A stretch of DNA of 64,000 nucleotides from JACTMZ01 sp044359955 (GTDB lineage: Bacteria; Verrucomicrobiota; Verrucomicrobiia; Chthoniobacterales; JACTMZ01). The DNA is taken from assembly GCA_044359955.1 (NCBI GenBank), contig JBIKLF010000004.1, positions 1 through 64,000 of the forward strand, read 5' to 3'. Shown one piece after another: positions 16,440 to 24,396 of this stretch. A model generated the notes under the pieces. That model was given only the letters and a program-made list of their open reading frames with translations. It made no database searches and had not been told where the DNA came from. Made by a program: the position numbers and the translations under genes. Each line of letters starts with the position of its first letter. The stretch's first letter is position 1.

Positions 16440-17529
16440 CGGTCTGCTCTTGGCCGGCTTGAGCGGGCTGGTCTCACCGAAAGCGGCCGCCGACGAGTGG
16501 GCCCTGGCTCTGCCCGGTTGGAAATACGAATTTCCACGGGATCACCATGCGCACCCGGAGTTCAAAACCGAGTGGTGGTATTTCACGGGGAACCTGACCG
16601 GAGACGATGGGCGGGACTACGGGTATCAGCTCACGTTTTTCCGTCAGGGCGTGCAGCGGAAGGCCGGGCCCGGGACGCGTTTTGCGGTCGGCGACATCAA
16701 GCTGGCCCACTTTGCGGTGACGGAAATTTCCGGCGGACGTTTTCATTATGCGCAAAAGGTCTCGCGCGGGGCATTCGGCGAGGCGGGCTTTGCCGAGGGC
16801 GACCGTGTGGCGTGGATTGACGACTGGGAACTTCGTCTGCGGGAGAGCGGCGGGTTTGTTTTGCAAGCGTGGGATGACGCGTTTGCCTTGGAACTGACGC
16901 TCATCCCGCGCAAGCCGCCGATTTTTCACGGAGCGGATGGGGTGAGTCAGAAGTCGGCCGGCGAGGGACGGGCCTCGCACTACTATTCTTTGACCCGTCT
17001 GGAGGCCGAAGGGCGGCTCGTTATCGAAGGGCGAGCCGTCACGGTCAAAGGTTGGTCATGGTTCGATCAGGAGTGGGCGACCAATCAATTGACGGAAGAT
17101 CAGACGGGCTGGGATTGGTTGAGTTTGCAATTCGAGGACGGGACGGAGTTGATGCTTTTCCAGATCCGGCTGAAGGACGGGGGGCGCGATCCGTTTTCGC
17201 ACGGAACGTGGATCGACGCCAAGGGCGCAAGCACGGCGGTGAAGAACGAAGATTTCGAGTTGTTGCCGGGGCGGACCTGGCGAAGCAAGGACACCGGGGG
17301 TGATTATCCGGTGGAATGGACGGTGCGCATCCCAAAGTTGGATCTGGAAGTCACGGTGAAGGCTGCGTTGGACGAGCAGGAGTTGGTCCTGCGTCCGATT
17401 TCTTATTGGGAGGGAAGTGTGCGGGGCGTGGGGACACGGGGCGGGCAAGCGATAGGGGCGCGGGGATATCTCGAAATGACGGGATACGGGGGCGGGTTGG
17501 TCGGGTTGCAGGCGCCGGAGACGCGATAG
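16420..17529 (+). CDS. Secreted lipocalin-like protein (CrtC/AttH fold)
   Basis: A 369-residue exported protein. A signal peptide (first 23 or so residues, ending KAAADEW) precedes a double lipocalin-like domain of the AttH/carotenoid 1,2-hydratase group. Characteristic are PEFKTEWWYFTGNL, YGYQLTFFRQGV, KGWSWFDQEWATNQL and a closing ARGYLEMTGYGG. The GTG start at 16420 overlaps the previous gene, and AGGAG lies about 12 nt upstream. Such proteins often pair with FtsX-like ABC exporters; none is here. No carotenoid genes are nearby either, so a hydratase activity is doubtful. I would call it a lipid- or ligand-binding periplasmic protein. Confidence 0.85.
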   Translation: MNRFFISGLLLAGLSGLVSPKAAADEWALALPGWKYEFPRDHHAHPEFKTEWWYFTGNLTGDDGRDYGYQLTFFRQGVQRKAGPGTRFAVGDIKLAHFAVTEISGGRFHYAQKVSRGAFGEAGFAEGDRVAWIDDWELRLRESGGFVLQAWDDAFALELTLIPRKPPIFHGADGVSQKSAGEGRASHYYSLTRLEAEGRLVIEGRAVTVKGWSWFDQEWATNQLTEDQTGWDWLSLQFEDGTELMLFQIRLKDGGRDPFSHGTWIDAKGASTAVKNEDFELLPGRTWRSKDTGGDYPVEWTVRIPKLDLEVTVKAALDEQELVLRPISYWEGSVRGVGTRGGQAIGARGYLEMTGYGGGLVGLQAPETR

Positions 17530-17580
17530 AGCGCGGCCGGAGGAAAGCGGCGTCGAGCCGCCGCACTCCAAAATGCCGGG

Positions 17581-20406
17581 TCAGGCCGCGACTTCTTCGA
17601 CCGGCGCGCAGGTGCAGAAAAGGTTGCGGTCGCCGTAGACGTTGTCGACCCGACGGACGGAGGGCCAAAATTTGTTGGCCCGCAGCCAGGCCAGGGGGAA
17701 GGCGGCGACTTCGCGCGAGTAGGGGTGAGGCCATTCGTCGGCCATGACGCATTCCGCGGTGTGCGGGGCGTTCTTCAGCGGGTTGTCTTCTTTGTCGAGA
17801 CGCCCCTCTTCGACGGCCACGAGTTCCCCATGGATGGCAATCATGGCATCGCAAAAGCGGTCGAGTTCCTCCAGCGATTCGCTTTCGGTTGGTTCGATCA
17901 TCAGCGTGCCCGGAACCGGCCAACTCATGGTGGGCGCGTGAAATCCGTAATCCATGAGGCGCTTGGCCACATCCTCGACTTCGATGCCGGCGCGTTGCTT
18001 CCACTCGCGGAGGTCGAGGATGCATTCGTGGGCCACTCGTCCGCCTTTACCCTTGTAGAGGACGGGGAAATGCGGATCGAGGCGCTGTGCCATGTAGTTG
18101 GCGTTGAGGATGGCGACCTTGGTCGCGTGTTCGAGTCCGGAGGCGCCCATCATGCGGATATACATCCATGAGATGGGCAGGATGCTCGCGCTGCCCCAAG
18201 GCGCTTGGGAGACCTCGCCGATGGCCTGGGCTCCGCCGGTCTTGATGATACTGTGGCCCGGAAGGAAGGGGGCGAGGTGTGCGGCCACGCCGATCGGGCC
18301 CATGCCGGGGCCGCCGCCGCCGTGCGGGATGCAGAAAGTCTTGTGCAGGTTGAGATGACAGACGTCCGCCCCGATATCGCCAGGGCGGCAGAGGGCGACT
18401 TGCGCGTTGAGGTTGGCGCCATCCATGTAAACCTGACCGCCGGCCGCGTGCACCAAATCGCAAATTTCGCGGATACTTTCCTCAAAGACGCCGTGGGTGG
18501 ATGGGTAGGTGACCATGAGGGCGGAGAGCTTCGGTCCGTGCTCCGCGACTTTCTGACGAAGGTCCGCGACATCGACATTGCCGTGCGCGTCGCAGGCCAC
18601 GGGCACGACCGTCATTCCGGTCATGACCGCACTGGCCGGATTCGTGCCGTGGGCGGAGGTCGGAATGAGACAAATGTGGCGCCCGGTGTCACCACGCGAA
18701 AGGTGGTAGGCGCGAATAACGAGCAGTCCGGTGTATTCGCCTTGGGATCCGGCATTGGGCTGCAATGAAACGGCGGCAAAGCCGGTGATTTCCGCGAGCC
18801 AGGCGTCGAGTTGAGCGAAGAGTTCGGCATAGCCCTTGGCGTGCTCGACCGGGGCGAAGGGGTGCAAGTTGCCGAATTCCGGCCAGGTAACCGGGATCAT
18901 TTCCGCGGCGGCATTGAGCTTCATCGTGCACGACCCGAGCGGAATCATGCTGTGGTTGAGCGCCAGATCGCGTCCCTCCAACCGTCGCAGGTAACGCATC
19001 ATCTGCGTTTCGGTGTGGTAAGAGTTGAACACCGGGTGGGTGAGAAAAGAGGAAGTGCGCGCGACCGCGGGGGCGAAGTCGTGCGATGCGATATCCGCCA
19101 CGGCGGGGAGCCCGAACACGGCGAGGATGCGGTTGAGCGCGGCAAGGTCGGTGGTCTCATCGAGCGCGATGCCCACCGAGCCGTCGGCAAATTCACGGAA
19201 CAAGATTCCGGCCTTGGCCGCGTCAAGTGGCGTGCGCGGCGTGACACGCAAAGTGTCGAAGAAGATCTCGTGGTGCACGGTGTGTCCGGCCTGGCCCAAA
19301 ATGCTCGCGAGGGTCGCCGCGGTGTCGCGCACGCGTTGCGCGATCGCCTTAAGTCCCTCCGGGCCGTGGTAGACGGCATACATCGATGCCATGACGGCGA
19401 GCAGCACTTGAGCGGTGCAGATATTGCTCGTGGCCTTGTCGCGGCGGATGTGTTGTTCGCGCGTCTGGAGGGAAAGACGGAGAGCCGGGTTGCCCGCCGC
19501 ATCCTTGGAGAGACCGATGAGGCGCCCCGGAAGCCGGCGTTTGTGGTCGTCCTTCGTTGCGAGGAAAGCGGCATGCGGCCCGCCGTAACCCAGCGGCACG
19601 CCGAAGCGCTGAGAGCTGCCGACCACGATATCCGCCCCAAATTCCCCTGGCGATTTGATCAAAGTGAGGGCGAGAAGATCGGTCGCCACGACAAAGGTTC
19701 CGCCGATGGCGTGGATGCGGGCGGCCAAGTCCCCGTAATCGTCGATCCGGCCATCCGTGGCGGGATATTGCACGAGGGCGCCGAAGTAGGAGGTATCGAG
19801 CGCGGCCTCGGTCCACGGGCCGGAGACGATGCTCAAGCCGAGGGGTTCGGCCCGCGTGCGGAGCAGGGAGATGGTTTGCGGATGAACATTGTCCGCGACG
19901 AAAAATTTATCCCCCGCACCTTTGACCCCGTGCGCCATGGCCATGGCCTCGGCGGCCGCGGTGGACTCGTCGAGCAGGGAGGCATTGGAAATTTCCATGC
20001 CGGTGAGGTCGGCCACCATGGTTTGGAAATTGAGCAAGGCCTCGAGGCGGCCCTGCGCCAGTTCCGCCTGGTAAGGCGTGTAGGCGGTATACCAACCGGG
20101 ATTTTCGAGGATGTTGCGCAGGATGACCGGCGGCGTGTGGCAACTGTGGTAGCCCATGCCGAGGTAACAAGGCAGGGGACTGTTTTGATTGGCGAGGGCG
20201 CGGATTTCGGCGAGAGCCGCGGGCTCGTCGAGCGGGGCTGGCAGGTTGAGCGGTTCGCGGCGGCGGATCACTTCCGGCACGGTCGCGTCGATCAACGCGT
20301 CGAGGCTTGGATAACCGATGGCCTCGAGCATGTGCGCGATTTCCTTGCGGTTGGGACCAACGTGACGACGGACAAAGTTGGACTGCATTGCGGCGGCCAT
20401 GCTCAT
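17581..20406 (-). CDS. gcvP: Glycine dehydrogenase (aminomethyl-transferring), P-protein
   Basis: PLP-dependent decarboxylase of the glycine cleavage system, a 941-residue single chain with both halves fused, as in proteobacteria. The N-terminus MQSNFVRRHVGPNRKEIAHML is typical. The PLP lysine lies in CHLNLHKTFCIPHGGGGPGMGPIG in the C-terminal half. It transfers the aminomethyl group to the lipoyl arm of GcvH, encoded 10 bp upstream. The order gcvT-gcvH-gcvP on one strand marks a complete operon apart from the shared L-protein. The start MSMAAAMQSN may be shortened to the internal ATG before QSNF. Confidence 0.98.
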   Translation of the reverse strand: MSMAAAMQSNFVRRHVGPNRKEIAHMLEAIGYPSLDALIDATVPEVIRRREPLNLPAPLDEPAALAEIRALANQNSPLPCYLGMGYHSCHTPPVILRNILENPGWYTAYTPYQAELAQGRLEALLNFQTMVADLTGMEISNASLLDESTAAAEAMAMAHGVKGAGDKFFVADNVHPQTISLLRTRAEPLGLSIVSGPWTEAALDTSYFGALVQYPATDGRIDDYGDLAARIHAIGGTFVVATDLLALTLIKSPGEFGADIVVGSSQRFGVPLGYGGPHAAFLATKDDHKRRLPGRLIGLSKDAAGNPALRLSLQTREQHIRRDKATSNICTAQVLLAVMASMYAVYHGPEGLKAIAQRVRDTAATLASILGQAGHTVHHEIFFDTLRVTPRTPLDAAKAGILFREFADGSVGIALDETTDLAALNRILAVFGLPAVADIASHDFAPAVARTSSFLTHPVFNSYHTETQMMRYLRRLEGRDLALNHSMIPLGSCTMKLNAAAEMIPVTWPEFGNLHPFAPVEHAKGYAELFAQLDAWLAEITGFAAVSLQPNAGSQGEYTGLLVIRAYHLSRGDTGRHICLIPTSAHGTNPASAVMTGMTVVPVACDAHGNVDVADLRQKVAEHGPKLSALMVTYPSTHGVFEESIREICDLVHAAGGQVYMDGANLNAQVALCRPGDIGADVCHLNLHKTFCIPHGGGGPGMGPIGVAAHLAPFLPGHSIIKTGGAQAIGEVSQAPWGSASILPISWMYIRMMGASGLEHATKVAILNANYMAQRLDPHFPVLYKGKGGRVAHECILDLREWKQRAGIEVEDVAKRLMDYGFHAPTMSWPVPGTLMIEPTESESLEELDRFCDAMIAIHGELVAVEEGRLDKEDNPLKNAPHTAECVMADEWPHPYSREVAAFPLAWLRANKFWPSVRRVDNVYGDRNLFCTCAPVEEVAA

Positions 20407-20416
20407 AAGAAGAGGG

Positions 20417-20794
20417 TCAGCCGATTTGTGCGCGGTAGTCGTCGGGGGATTTCAGCGCGTCGAGCTGCGATGGATTGGTGAGACGGAGTTTGTAGAGCCA
20501 GCCGTTTTGGTAGGGCGAGGTGTTGACCAGGGCCGGCTCGGAGGAAAGGGAGGCGTTGACTTCGATGACTTCGCCATCCACGGGAGAGTAGATGTCGCTC
20601 GCGGCTTTGACGGATTCAACGACCGCCGCCGGTTGGCCTGCGGTGACTGCGGCGCCGATTTTCGGCGGATCGACATACACAATGTCGGTCAATTCATTCT
20701 GCGCGTGGTCGGTGATGCCGACGGTGCCCGTGTCGCCCTCGACGCGGATCCACTCGTGGGTTTCGGCATACTGCAAATCATCAGGAACATTCAT
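20417..20794 (-). CDS. gcvH: Glycine cleavage system H protein
   Basis: The 125-residue lipoyl carrier of glycine cleavage. It begins MNVPDDLQYAETHEWIRVEG and has the lipoylation motif VVESVKAASDIYSPVDGEV, in which the lysine carries lipoate. The length is standard. Spacing is 19 bp after gcvT and 10 bp before gcvP, so the three are co-transcribed. Confidence 0.98.
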   Translation of the reverse strand: MNVPDDLQYAETHEWIRVEGDTGTVGITDHAQNELTDIVYVDPPKIGAAVTAGQPAAVVESVKAASDIYSPVDGEVIEVNASLSSEPALVNTSPYQNGWLYKLRLTNPSQLDALKSPDDYRAQIG

Positions 20795-20813
20795 GTGGTG
20801 GAGGCCGCGGGGG

Positions 20814-21908
20814 TTACGCCGGGCGGGCCGATAATGGACGATAAAAGGGCTTCTTTTCAACCACCGCGGCAAAATGACGGCCACGAATATCGATCTGGAC
20901 GACTTGGCCGGGTGTGGTGAGATCGGGGGGCAGGTAGGCCATGGCAATGCCCTCGCCGAGGGTGGGGGAGAGAGCGCCGCTGGTGGTTTCGCCGACTGGT
21001 TTTCCCTCGACCAGCACCGGATAGTGGGCGCGGGGCGGGGGAGCTTTTTCCGTCATGCGCAGGGCAACCAACTTGGAGGGAAGGCCAGCCGCCTTCTGGG
21101 CGGCGAGGGCGCCGCGACCGATAAAGTCCGCTTTGTCCATGGCGACAAACATCCCGAGACCGGCCTCGAGCGGAGTGCGGTCGGGCGAAAGATCGGAGCC
21201 GTTGAGCGGGTAACACATTTCGAGGCGCAGCGTGTCGCGGGCGCCGAGGCCGCAGGGTTTGGCCCCGGCCTTGAGGACGGCGGCCCAGATGTCACCGGCC
21301 AAGCTATGGGCAAAGAAAAGTTCGAAACCGGTTTCGCCGGTGTAGCCGGTGCCGGCCGCGATGACCGCCCCGCGGCACTTTTCCATCGCGACGAAGCTGT
21401 GGCGCTCCGGCATTTCGCACTGGAAGACCTCGCGGAAAACACGCGGAGCTTGCGGTCCTTGCACGGCAAGTGCGCTCATCGTGTCACTGCGGTTATCGAT
21501 CGTCACGCCGTCGGTCACGTGCCGCTCCAACCAGGCGACGTCCTCCTCGATTTTCGCCGCATTGACCAGCAGGAGGAAATTGTCGTCCGCCATGCGGTAG
21601 ACAATGAGGTCATCGATCACGCCCCCGCGATCGTTGAGAAGAAAAGTGTATTGCGCCCCGTCCGCCGGGCACTTGGCCAGATCGTTGGCCAGCATGCGCT
21701 GCAGCCAGTCGAAGGCGCGCGGGCCCGAGACAAAAACCTCGCCCATGTGCGAAATATCGAAAACTCCGCAGGTCGTCCGCACCGCCTGGTGCTCATCGAT
21801 GATCGAGGTGAACTGCACCGGCATTTCCCATCCGCCAAAATTGATGCAGCGGGCCCCGGCGGCTTTTTGCAGCTCGTAAAGGGCGGTGCGGCGGGGTTCG
21901 GAGCTCAC
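20814..21908 (-). CDS. gcvT: Aminomethyltransferase, glycine cleavage T protein
   Basis: Tetrahydrofolate-dependent aminomethyltransferase of 364 residues. Signatures are TALYELQKAAGARCINFGGWEMPVQ, VFDISHMGEV (folate site), the central GYTGETGFELF and the late LRLEMCYPLNGSDL. The GTG at 21908 (SSEPRRTALY) is chosen. A longer TTG-initiated frame from 21935 would run into the 3' end of tRNA-Arg and is unlikely. The gap from the tRNA is only 18 nt, so the gcv operon probably shares its transcript. I saw no space for a glycine riboswitch. Confidence 0.95.
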   Translation of the reverse strand: MSSEPRRTALYELQKAAGARCINFGGWEMPVQFTSIIDEHQAVRTTCGVFDISHMGEVFVSGPRAFDWLQRMLANDLAKCPADGAQYTFLLNDRGGVIDDLIVYRMADDNFLLLVNAAKIEEDVAWLERHVTDGVTIDNRSDTMSALAVQGPQAPRVFREVFQCEMPERHSFVAMEKCRGAVIAAGTGYTGETGFELFFAHSLAGDIWAAVLKAGAKPCGLGARDTLRLEMCYPLNGSDLSPDRTPLEAGLGMFVAMDKADFIGRGALAAQKAAGLPSKLVALRMTEKAPPPRAHYPVLVEGKPVGETTSGALSPTLGEGIAMAYLPPDLTTPGQVVQIDIRGRHFAAVVEKKPFYRPLSARPA

Positions 21909-21926
21909 CACAGTGGTGGAGAAAAA

Positions 21927-22000
21927 TGCGGCCAAGAGGACTCGAACCTCTAACCTTCTGATCCGTAGTCAGATGCTCTATCCAATTGAGCTATGGCCGC
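21927..22000 (-). tRNA. tRNA-Arg (ACG anticodon)
   Basis: A 74-nt cloverleaf with acceptor GCGGCCA/TGGCCGC, D arm GCTC...GAGC, anticodon stem TCTGA/TCAGA with loop CTACGGA (ACG), and T arm AGAGG-TTCGAGT-CCTCT. CCA is not encoded. A34 would be deaminated to inosine by TadA to read CGU, CGC and CGA. It lies 18 nt upstream of gcvT on the same strand. Confidence 0.95.
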
Positions 22001-22099
22001 GTGGTTGAACGAGAATATTTAGCTGCGGCGGGGGTGCGGGTCAAATGGTTTCAAGCGGTCAACGCAGGTCAATGACCGGGTTGATCGCTCCAGGCGTCG

Positions 22100-22456
22100 C
22101 TAAGGCTTTTTGCCGTCTTGCTCGATGAGTTCCCAGAATTTGTGGTTGCCGGCCAGTTCCTCGTCTTCGGCCATGGGCAGGCTGGCGCGGAAAAGAAAGT
22201 CGCGGATGGTGTTCTTGCTCAGCACGCGGCGGATGAGCAGACCATGGTCATGTGGCTCGAAATAAATGCGGTAGTCACCCGCACGGTAACGATAGAGCGT
22301 GCGACCATCCCGGGAGACCTGCCCGTAAAGTTTCGGGTCAAGTTTGTCCAAGTCGTCGGGCAGCACTTGGAATTCCCCCAGGATCTCCAACTGCAAGAGC
22401 TTGGGCAAGGCCGCCATTTCGGCCGCACTCAGGTCGTTGAAAATAATCTGCAGCAT
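22100..22456 (-). CDS. RelE/ParE-like protein
   Basis: A 118-residue protein with the RelE-superfamily core: GRTLYRYRAGDYRIYFEPHDHGLLIRRV, containing the Arg and Tyr pattern of mRNA interferases, preceded by an LDKLDPKLYGQVSRDG stretch. It has an extra N-terminal helix (AAEMAALPKLLQLEILGEF) and a C-terminal extension (about 85-118). No antitoxin gene is adjacent. Instead, its ATG overlaps the stop of a membrane protein gene (TGATG). It may be a domesticated, non-toxic relative rather than half of a toxin-antitoxin system. Confidence 0.7.
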   Translation of the reverse strand: MLQIIFNDLSAAEMAALPKLLQLEILGEFQVLPDDLDKLDPKLYGQVSRDGRTLYRYRAGDYRIYFEPHDHGLLIRRVLSKNTIRDFLFRASLPMAEDEELAGNHKFWELIEQDGKKP

Positions 22457-23037
22457 CAGGGCAGGGGACGTTGCACCGGGCCTGCGCTGAAGAAAAGCAG
22501 CGAGACGACAATGAGAAGGGTTCCGTAGGCAAGGCCGGCCCAGGCAACCAGCCGGAAGCGTCCGGAGGAGCGGGAAACCCATTGGAGAGCATCACGCAAC
22601 GTGTAAGGGGCGCCGACGAGGACCAGTCCGGCAACGGCCCAACCGTAGGCGAGAAGAACCAGCAGCAGGCGGGTTTGCTCGGGCCGCAGGAAGGCCGCCC
22701 CGAGAAGCGGCTCGGCGGCCAACAGGGCAAGGATGCCGACGGCGCGCACGGCGAGAAATTCCTCGGCGAACAAAGGAACCATGACCGCCGCGGCCAGAAT
22801 GGCCCCGCAAATAAGGGTGCGGTTCGGCGAGAACTCTCCGAGGTCCATCGTTGCCGCCAGCCAAAAGGCCCACGCGGCGGCGAGCAGGAAGAGAAACACG
22901 CCAACCGGATAGGAACGGGGAAACTCGCGCAATTTGCCGATGGTCCAATCGGTCCGCAGCAAAGCAAAGGCATGCGCCGCAACCAAACCAAGGCCGGCCA
23001 CCAGGCCAACGGTGCGCAATGAAAAGTCGTAGATCAT
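22456..23037 (-). CDS. Hypothetical multi-pass membrane protein
   Basis: A 193-residue hydrophobic protein with about six predicted helices and short loops. It begins MIYDFSLRTVGLVAGLGLVAAHAFALL and has a conserved-looking charged stretch (DWTIGKLREFPRSYPVG) after the first helix. I do not recognise the family. It lies 55 bp downstream of trpA and is coupled by a one-base stop/start overlap to the RelE-like gene, so the three may be one operon. Confidence 0.7.
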   Translation of the reverse strand: MIYDFSLRTVGLVAGLGLVAAHAFALLRTDWTIGKLREFPRSYPVGVFLFLLAAAWAFWLAATMDLGEFSPNRTLICGAILAAAVMVPLFAEEFLAVRAVGILALLAAEPLLGAAFLRPEQTRLLLVLLAYGWAVAGLVLVGAPYTLRDALQWVSRSSGRFRLVAWAGLAYGTLLIVVSLLFFSAGPVQRPLP

Positions 23038-23092
23038 GAAGAGGGAGCCCGCTCTTCAACACCTTTCACGCGGACATGACAAGCCCGACGAC

Positions 23093-23902
23093 TCATTCGC
23101 GCGCGCGGTGCGCCGCCGCGGTGAGGGGGGTGACAAAGGAGACAATGCGGTCGACAAAGTCCGGGGCGGCACCGCATTCGCCCATGCGCCGCACAATGGC
23201 GCTGCCCACCACCACGGCGTCGGCCTCACGTGCGACTTGGGCCGCTTGTTCCGGAGTGGAAATCCCGAAGCCGACGGCCACCGGCAAGTCGGTGTGCCGC
23301 CGGATTTCCGCGACCTGACTCGCGATGGAGTCGGAGAGTTGGGTCTGCTCGCCGGTGACACCTTCGCGGGAGACGTAGTAAATGAATCCGTCAGCCGTGC
23401 GGGTGATCATTTCCATGCGGGCCGGAGGCGTGGTCGGCGCGATGAGCCGGATCGACTTGAGGTGGTGCTGGTCGGCGAGTTCGCGGTTGGCCGCAATTTC
23501 GTCCGGCGGAAGATCCAAAATCAACACGCCATCGACGCCGGCCTCGGCCGCTTCCTCGTGGAATTTTTCGAATCCGTGGATGTAGACCGGATTGAGGTAG
23601 GTGTAGAGGACGATGGGAACATCCGAGACAAGGCGGATACGGCGCACGGACTGCAGAACTTTGTCCAAAGTGGTCCCGGCCTCGAGGGCACGCTGGGCGC
23701 CCAGCTGATTAACCACGCCATCGGCCAGCGGATCGGAGAAAGGAACGCCCAGCTCGACCACATCGACCCCGGCCTCGGCCAAAGCTGGCACCAAACGCTC
23801 AGTGGCCTCGAGGGATGGATCGCCGGCCGTGATGTAAGCGACAAATCCGCTGCGGTTGACCGCGCGCAAGGAGGCGAACTTTTCGTCGATCCGGTTCGGC
23901 AT
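23093..23902 (-). CDS. trpA: Tryptophan synthase alpha subunit
   Basis: A 269-residue TIM barrel that cleaves indole-3-glycerol phosphate and passes indole to TrpB. The N-terminal FVAYITAGDPSLEATERLV, catalytic Glu and Asp in VELGVPFSDPLADG, and the C-terminal VGFGISTPEQA and AVVVGSAIV phosphate-binding strands are all present. The trpB gene is not adjacent, and trpD lies about 37 kb away, so the pathway genes are scattered. Two unrelated genes follow on the same strand. Confidence 0.97.
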   Translation of the reverse strand: MPNRIDEKFASLRAVNRSGFVAYITAGDPSLEATERLVPALAEAGVDVVELGVPFSDPLADGVVNQLGAQRALEAGTTLDKVLQSVRRIRLVSDVPIVLYTYLNPVYIHGFEKFHEEAAEAGVDGVLILDLPPDEIAANRELADQHHLKSIRLIAPTTPPARMEMITRTADGFIYYVSREGVTGEQTQLSDSIASQVAEIRRHTDLPVAVGFGISTPEQAAQVAREADAVVVGSAIVRRMGECGAAPDFVDRIVSFVTPLTAAAHRARE

Positions 23903-23988
23903 GGGCGCACTGTTGTAGAGCCAACCGCCCGCGGATCCAACATTTTGCGCGTGCCGAGCGCCGATCGGAGGCTTAGCAATGACCGGGC

Positions 23989-24327
23989 ATGACGGTGCCG
24001 ATTACTGAAAAAGCGCTGGCCGCCGCCGCCGGCTGGGCAATCGTCCACGCGGCACGCAAGCTCCGTGACACAGGCAAGGTCCTGCGGGTTTCTTATGATC
24101 CGCCGCTGCTCAAAGGCGCGGTGCGGATGGGCTCACGAACTTATGGCGCCGGCTTGAGGTTGGGACCGGAGCTGGAAAATCTCTGCAGCTGTTTCGATTC
24201 CTGGTCCGAGGGGAAAGTGTGCGTGCACTCGGTCGCGGCGGCCTTGGTCCTGATCCAAGATGGGCCGAAAGGTTCGGATTGCGGTCCGAAGGAGCTAACG
24301 GACACCGCGTCTTCTTCTACCCAATAA
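23989..24327 (+). CDS. Small standalone SWIM zinc-finger protein
   Basis: A 112-residue protein with one SWIM motif, Cys66-x-Cys68-x9-Cys78-x-His80 (LCSCFDSWSEGKVCVH). The rest of residues 5-90 (ALAAAAGWAIVHAARKL, KGAVRMGSRTYGAGLRLG) resembles the N-terminal zinc-binding module of bacterial SNF2 helicases. No ATPase domain follows. It could be a free-standing SWIM protein or the surviving 5' end of a lost helicase gene. The window holds a full-length SWIM-SNF2 protein at 29742-33377, which makes the contrast clear. Confidence 0.72.
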   Translation: MTVPITEKALAAAAGWAIVHAARKLRDTGKVLRVSYDPPLLKGAVRMGSRTYGAGLRLGPELENLCSCFDSWSEGKVCVHSVAAALVLIQDGPKGSDCGPKELTDTASSSTQ

Positions 24328-24336
24328 CTATAGACA

Positions 24337-24351
24337 ATACATGTCATGTAT
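24337..24351. promoter_or_regulatory. 15-bp perfect palindrome overlapping a -10 like TATAAT
   Basis: ATACATG-T-CATGTAT is a perfect inverted repeat in an AT-rich patch. Its right arm overlaps TATAAT at 24349-24354, about 42 bp before the membrane-protein gene at 24397. The -35 region is weak. This is a plausible repressor-controlled promoter; the regulator is unknown. Confidence 0.45.
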
Positions 24352-24396
24352 AATGCAAAACAGTGTGAGCCGTCCTTCTAGCCGAGTATTACGGTC

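Noticed and set aside
16420..17529. Carotenoid 1,2-hydratase
   Set aside because: The fold matches this group, but there are no carotenoid genes in the window and a signal peptide is present; a ligand-binding AttH-like role is preferred.
18811..20481. Long plus-strand frame antisense to gcvP
   Set aside because: gcvP is certain on the minus strand; the antisense frame has no ribosome site and no similarity to known proteins.
21909..22099. Glycine riboswitch before the gcv operon
   Set aside because: The upstream space is occupied by tRNA-Arg with an 18-nt gap; no room for the aptamer, and none seen beyond the tRNA.
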